A DNA stretch of 14,511 bases. Source: CAZXVU01 sp964644465. Lineage in GTDB: Bacteria > Chlamydiota > Chlamydiia > Chlamydiales > SM23-39. The translations under genes and the position numbers were made by a program. The stretch covers positions 1-14,511 of the forward strand of contig CAZXVU010000049.1 of the NCBI GenBank assembly GCA_964644465.1, given 5' to 3'. Below the pieces are notes generated by a model that saw only the letters and a list, made by a program, of their open reading frames with translations, ran no database searches and was not told where the DNA came from. Numbering within the stretch: the stretch's first letter is position 1; each line of letters begins with the position of its first letter. Shown piece by piece: positions 12,447 through 14,511 of this stretch.

Positions 12447-14024
12447 ATGCTTGACGATGAATTCCACAAACAAAAAACGCTTCCCGATTTGCATGCGGGC
12501 GACCAAAAACGCGTCCCTCTGCCTCAAAAAATCGGCCCCTATAAAATCGAGAGCTCCTTAAGCCGTGGAGGAATGAGCCATCTTTTCCTCGGGATCCACC
12601 CAGGAACTTCCCAGCCAATTGTCATTAAGGTCTTACTTCCTAAATATCTCAAAAAAAAAGAACTCTCTGATCGTTTTCTGAAAGAAGCGCAGATCATTGG
12701 AATGACGAACCATCCGAATATTGTGAAGCTCTATGGCCAAGGAGAGTGGGAAAAAGGAGTTTACCTTGCGATGGAATTCATCCAAGGGATCTCGCTCAGG
12801 CAATTCATCCAGCAAAAATCCCTTTCTCAGAAGCGGGCTCTCGAAATCGTTCTCCAAGTCGCCTATGCTCTTTGCCATTTGCATACGCATGGAGTGATCC
12901 ATAGAGATCTGAAGCCTGAAAATATCATGATCACAGAAAATGGCGATATCAAAGTGATCGATTTCGGGATTGCCCAATTGCAAGGAGAGAAGCAAAACGA
13001 CAGAATTCTGATGGGCACTCCAATTTATATGAGCCCCGAGCTTAAAATGAATCCGATGGAGGCTTCTTTTAACTCCGATATTTATTCTCTCGGAGTGATT
13101 GCCTACGAGCTCATTTTAGGCCGTTTGAGCCATGGTGTGATCCACATTGCTCTATTGCCGCAGCATTTGCGCAAGATCATCGACAAAGCCCTTAAAGTAG
13201 ATCCAAAAGAACGGTATCAAGATGTCGTCGATTTCATAACAGACATCTCCCAATATCTTAAAACAATGACGTCGGAGCGAGAGGAAAAACAAGAGGAAAT
13301 TTCCGACGAAGTCCTCGATATGATCCAGCATACCCGCTCTATTCTGATCCCTAAAAAAGCTCCTCGCTGGCCGCAAGTTGAGATTGGGGTTTCAGTGCAT
13401 GAAGGGATGTCGCTCAGCGGACTCTATCTCGATTTTTTCCGGCTTCAGGAAAATTATTTGGGGATTGTCTTAGCGGAACCGCAGGAATCTGGCGTCGCAT
13501 CCCTGCTTCACACCTCTATTTTGCGGGGCATGTTCCGCATGGCCGTCGAACAATTCTTCCAAAATGGGAAAAAAGACCAGCATCCGATCAAAATGCTGCA
13601 TGCTCTCAGCAGAGCCTTAAGCGAAGATCCGATGAATCAGAAATTCGGGCTTTGCCTTCTCTTCCTCAACCCGAATAGAGATCAGCTTTCATTTGTTTCC
13701 TGCAACTACAGCAGTTTATGGCACATCCCCGAAGGTAGTAAAAAAGTAAGGATGCTTGCAACGCCCAATCCATCTTTGGGCGCCGATCCCAATGCCACAC
13801 TCCTCGAAACAGCCGATAATTGGAACTCAGGAGACCTTCTGATCCTGCATTCATTGGGAGTATCGCTTCCCAAAGGAGAAGAATCGCCGAATTCCTGGAT
13901 TGGAGAGCATCTTCTTCTCTCCCCCCAAGTTCAGGCTGAAAAAATCTTACAGCACCTCACCACTCAGAAAACGCCATTGCCCAGAAGAGCATCGGCGGTC
14001 TTAAGCATTCAGCGCATTTTTTAA
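12447..14024 (+). CDS. pkn5: Ser/Thr protein kinase Pkn5 with degenerate SpoIIE/PP2C-like domain
   Basis: A 525-aa protein. The kinase domain (about 30-275) keeps the catalytic residues: ATP-binding K61 in VIKV, partner E80, HRDLKPEN (152-159), DFG (172-174), GTPIYMSPE (190-198), D211 and R256. The glycine loop is weak (LSRGGMSHLF, with Ser at two usual Gly positions). After a charged linker (272-305), residues about 311-475 follow the RsbU/SpoIIE phosphatase pattern: LSGLYLDFF for GGDxYDxF, then VLAEPQESGVAS for xGDVxGKGxxA, and SGDLLILHSLGVS for GDxLxLYTDGV. The metal-binding aspartates are missing at all three. The gene is at the CT673 position. GGAG (12439-12442) precedes the ATG at 12447; an in-frame TTG at 12444 is a less likely start. 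The stop is 3 bp from that of the convergent downstream gene. Confidence 0.9.
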   Translation: MLDDEFHKQKTLPDLHAGDQKRVPLPQKIGPYKIESSLSRGGMSHLFLGIHPGTSQPIVIKVLLPKYLKKKELSDRFLKEAQIIGMTNHPNIVKLYGQGEWEKGVYLAMEFIQGISLRQFIQQKSLSQKRALEIVLQVAYALCHLHTHGVIHRDLKPENIMITENGDIKVIDFGIAQLQGEKQNDRILMGTPIYMSPELKMNPMEASFNSDIYSLGVIAYELILGRLSHGVIHIALLPQHLRKIIDKALKVDPKERYQDVVDFITDISQYLKTMTSEREEKQEEISDEVLDMIQHTRSILIPKKAPRWPQVEIGVSVHEGMSLSGLYLDFFRLQENYLGIVLAEPQESGVASLLHTSILRGMFRMAVEQFFQNGKKDQHPIKMLHALSRALSEDPMNQKFGLCLLFLNPNRDQLSFVSCNYSSLWHIPEGSKKVRMLATPNPSLGADPNATLLETADNWNSGDLLILHSLGVSLPKGEESPNSWIGEHLLLSPQVQAEKILQHLTTQKTPLPRRASAVLSIQRIF

Positions 14025-14027
14025 GAA

Positions 14028-14511
14028 CTATAATACTTCGAGGAAGGAGGCTTCAAACTGAGGAGTGATTTTTCCTTGAAGTCTAGCTTGATGGATAAGA
14101 TCTTTAAGAAATTCTTTTTTTAAGCTTTCTGCTTTTTCCAGTTTTTGAACCTTTGGATCTGGAAGCTCCATCAGACGCGCTCTAGCTTGTTCGTTTAAAC
14201 GATTGAACTCAGGGACATTACCCATCATTTGTGCCATAAAAATTCTAACAGTGAGATCTGTCAAAATACGAGTGGCTGCAGACTCAAATTGTCGATCGAT
14301 CATCGAACCGTAACGAGTATTCATTTCTGTATTTGCACGATTCCATACATCTAGAAATTGAGTTGGATCGATCTTAAAAATATTGCATAAATTCTTCAAT
14401 TCATCTGGCGTCAAAGGAGTTTTTGTATAAGGGCTAAACGGTTCTTTTTGAGTGATCATCCCTTTGATAAAATAGCGAGCATCAAAAGGTTGGTCATTGA
14501 GCATGATTGCA
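14028..14511 (-). CDS. U-box-like protein, N-terminus beyond window (partial)
   Basis: The frame runs off the right edge; the first ATG inside is at 14504, giving 158 aa. The beginning, AIMLNDQPFDARYFIKGMIT (counting two codons before that ATG) followed by KEPFSPYTKTPLTPDELKNL, lines up with the second half of a U-box: V-x-L-x-x-G-x-x-(F/V)-D-R-x-x-I, then DPF-T-R-x-PLT-x-x-x-L. The first half of such a domain would lie upstream, so the true start is probably outside the window. The remainder is helical, with a Lys/Glu-rich C-terminus. U-box proteins act as E3 ubiquitin ligases in eukaryotes, and bacterial versions are effectors. The match is by eye and partial. It converges on pkn5 with a 3-bp gap and occupies the place where Chlamydia has cdsC. 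Confidence 0.6.
   Translation of the reverse strand, partial: AIMLNDQPFDARYFIKGMITQKEPFSPYTKTPLTPDELKNLCNIFKIDPTQFLDVWNRANTEMNTRYGSMIDRQFESAATRILTDLTVRIFMAQMMGNVPEFNRLNEQARARLMELPDPKVQKLEKAESLKKEFLKDLIHQARLQGKITPQFEASFLEVL

Noticed and set aside
1..14511. CRISPR array, tRNA or rRNA genes
   Set aside because: No regularly spaced repeats with unique spacers, no tRNA cloverleaf with a CCA-adjacent acceptor stem, and no rRNA signature were seen. The only short tandem units are the paired 17-bp motifs.

Overview
This window is the main structural type III secretion (T3SS) locus of a member of the Chlamydiae. Its gene order, scc4-cdsD-cdsE-cdsF-cdsG-(CT668-like)-cdsN-cdsO-cdsP-cdsQ-pkn5, is the Chlamydia trachomatis CT663-CT673 order. 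Several genes differ clearly from the pathogenic Chlamydia versions: a long CdsP, a short CdsD, and an extra gene inserted between cdsN and cdsO. Together with a GxxExxY-family gene and a U-box-like gene, this points to an environmental (Parachlamydiales-type) chlamydia. I cannot name the species from sequence alone.

Left end (1-1206): the last codons of one gene and a complete 350-aa gene look like a small operon closed by a strong intrinsic terminator. The 350-aa product may be a T3SS translocator or secreted protein (CopD-like, tentative). Next (1207-1889) is an accessory patch. A GxxExxY (PD-(D/E)XK-like) gene sits between inverted copies of a 32-bp repeat, and a third copy abuts the upstream terminator.

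Core (2041-7407, then 9104-14024, + strand): Scc4 is a dual-role chaperone. CdsD is the inner-membrane ring protein with two FHA domains. CdsE and CdsG are needle co-chaperones and CdsF is the needle subunit. The CT668-like protein is uncharacterised. CdsN is the ATPase and CdsO its stalk partner. CdsP is the needle-length and substrate-switch protein, CdsQ the cytoplasmic C-ring protein, and Pkn5 a Ser/Thr kinase. Spacing is mostly tight with good Shine-Dalgarno sites, so this reads as one or two operons with small hairpins in the gaps.

The core is interrupted at 7404-9103 by a 508-codon gene on the opposite strand. Its product carries a bilobed hydrophobic hairpin typical of chlamydial inclusion-membrane (Inc) proteins. 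An AT-rich spacer follows, which must contain a promoter for that gene and probably a new one for cdsO-cdsP-cdsQ-pkn5.

Right end (14028-14511): cdsC, expected after pkn5 in Chlamydia, is not there. Instead a convergent gene runs off the window edge, and its visible N-terminal part resembles the second half of a U-box domain.

The strongest observations are the Inc-like insertion in the T3SS operon, a kinase fused to a decayed SpoIIE/PP2C-like domain in Pkn5, an internal ribosome-binding site and start in cdsQ predicting a separate 91-aa C-terminal product, the repeat-bounded GxxExxY cassette, and a hairpin that would occlude the scc4 ribosome-binding site.
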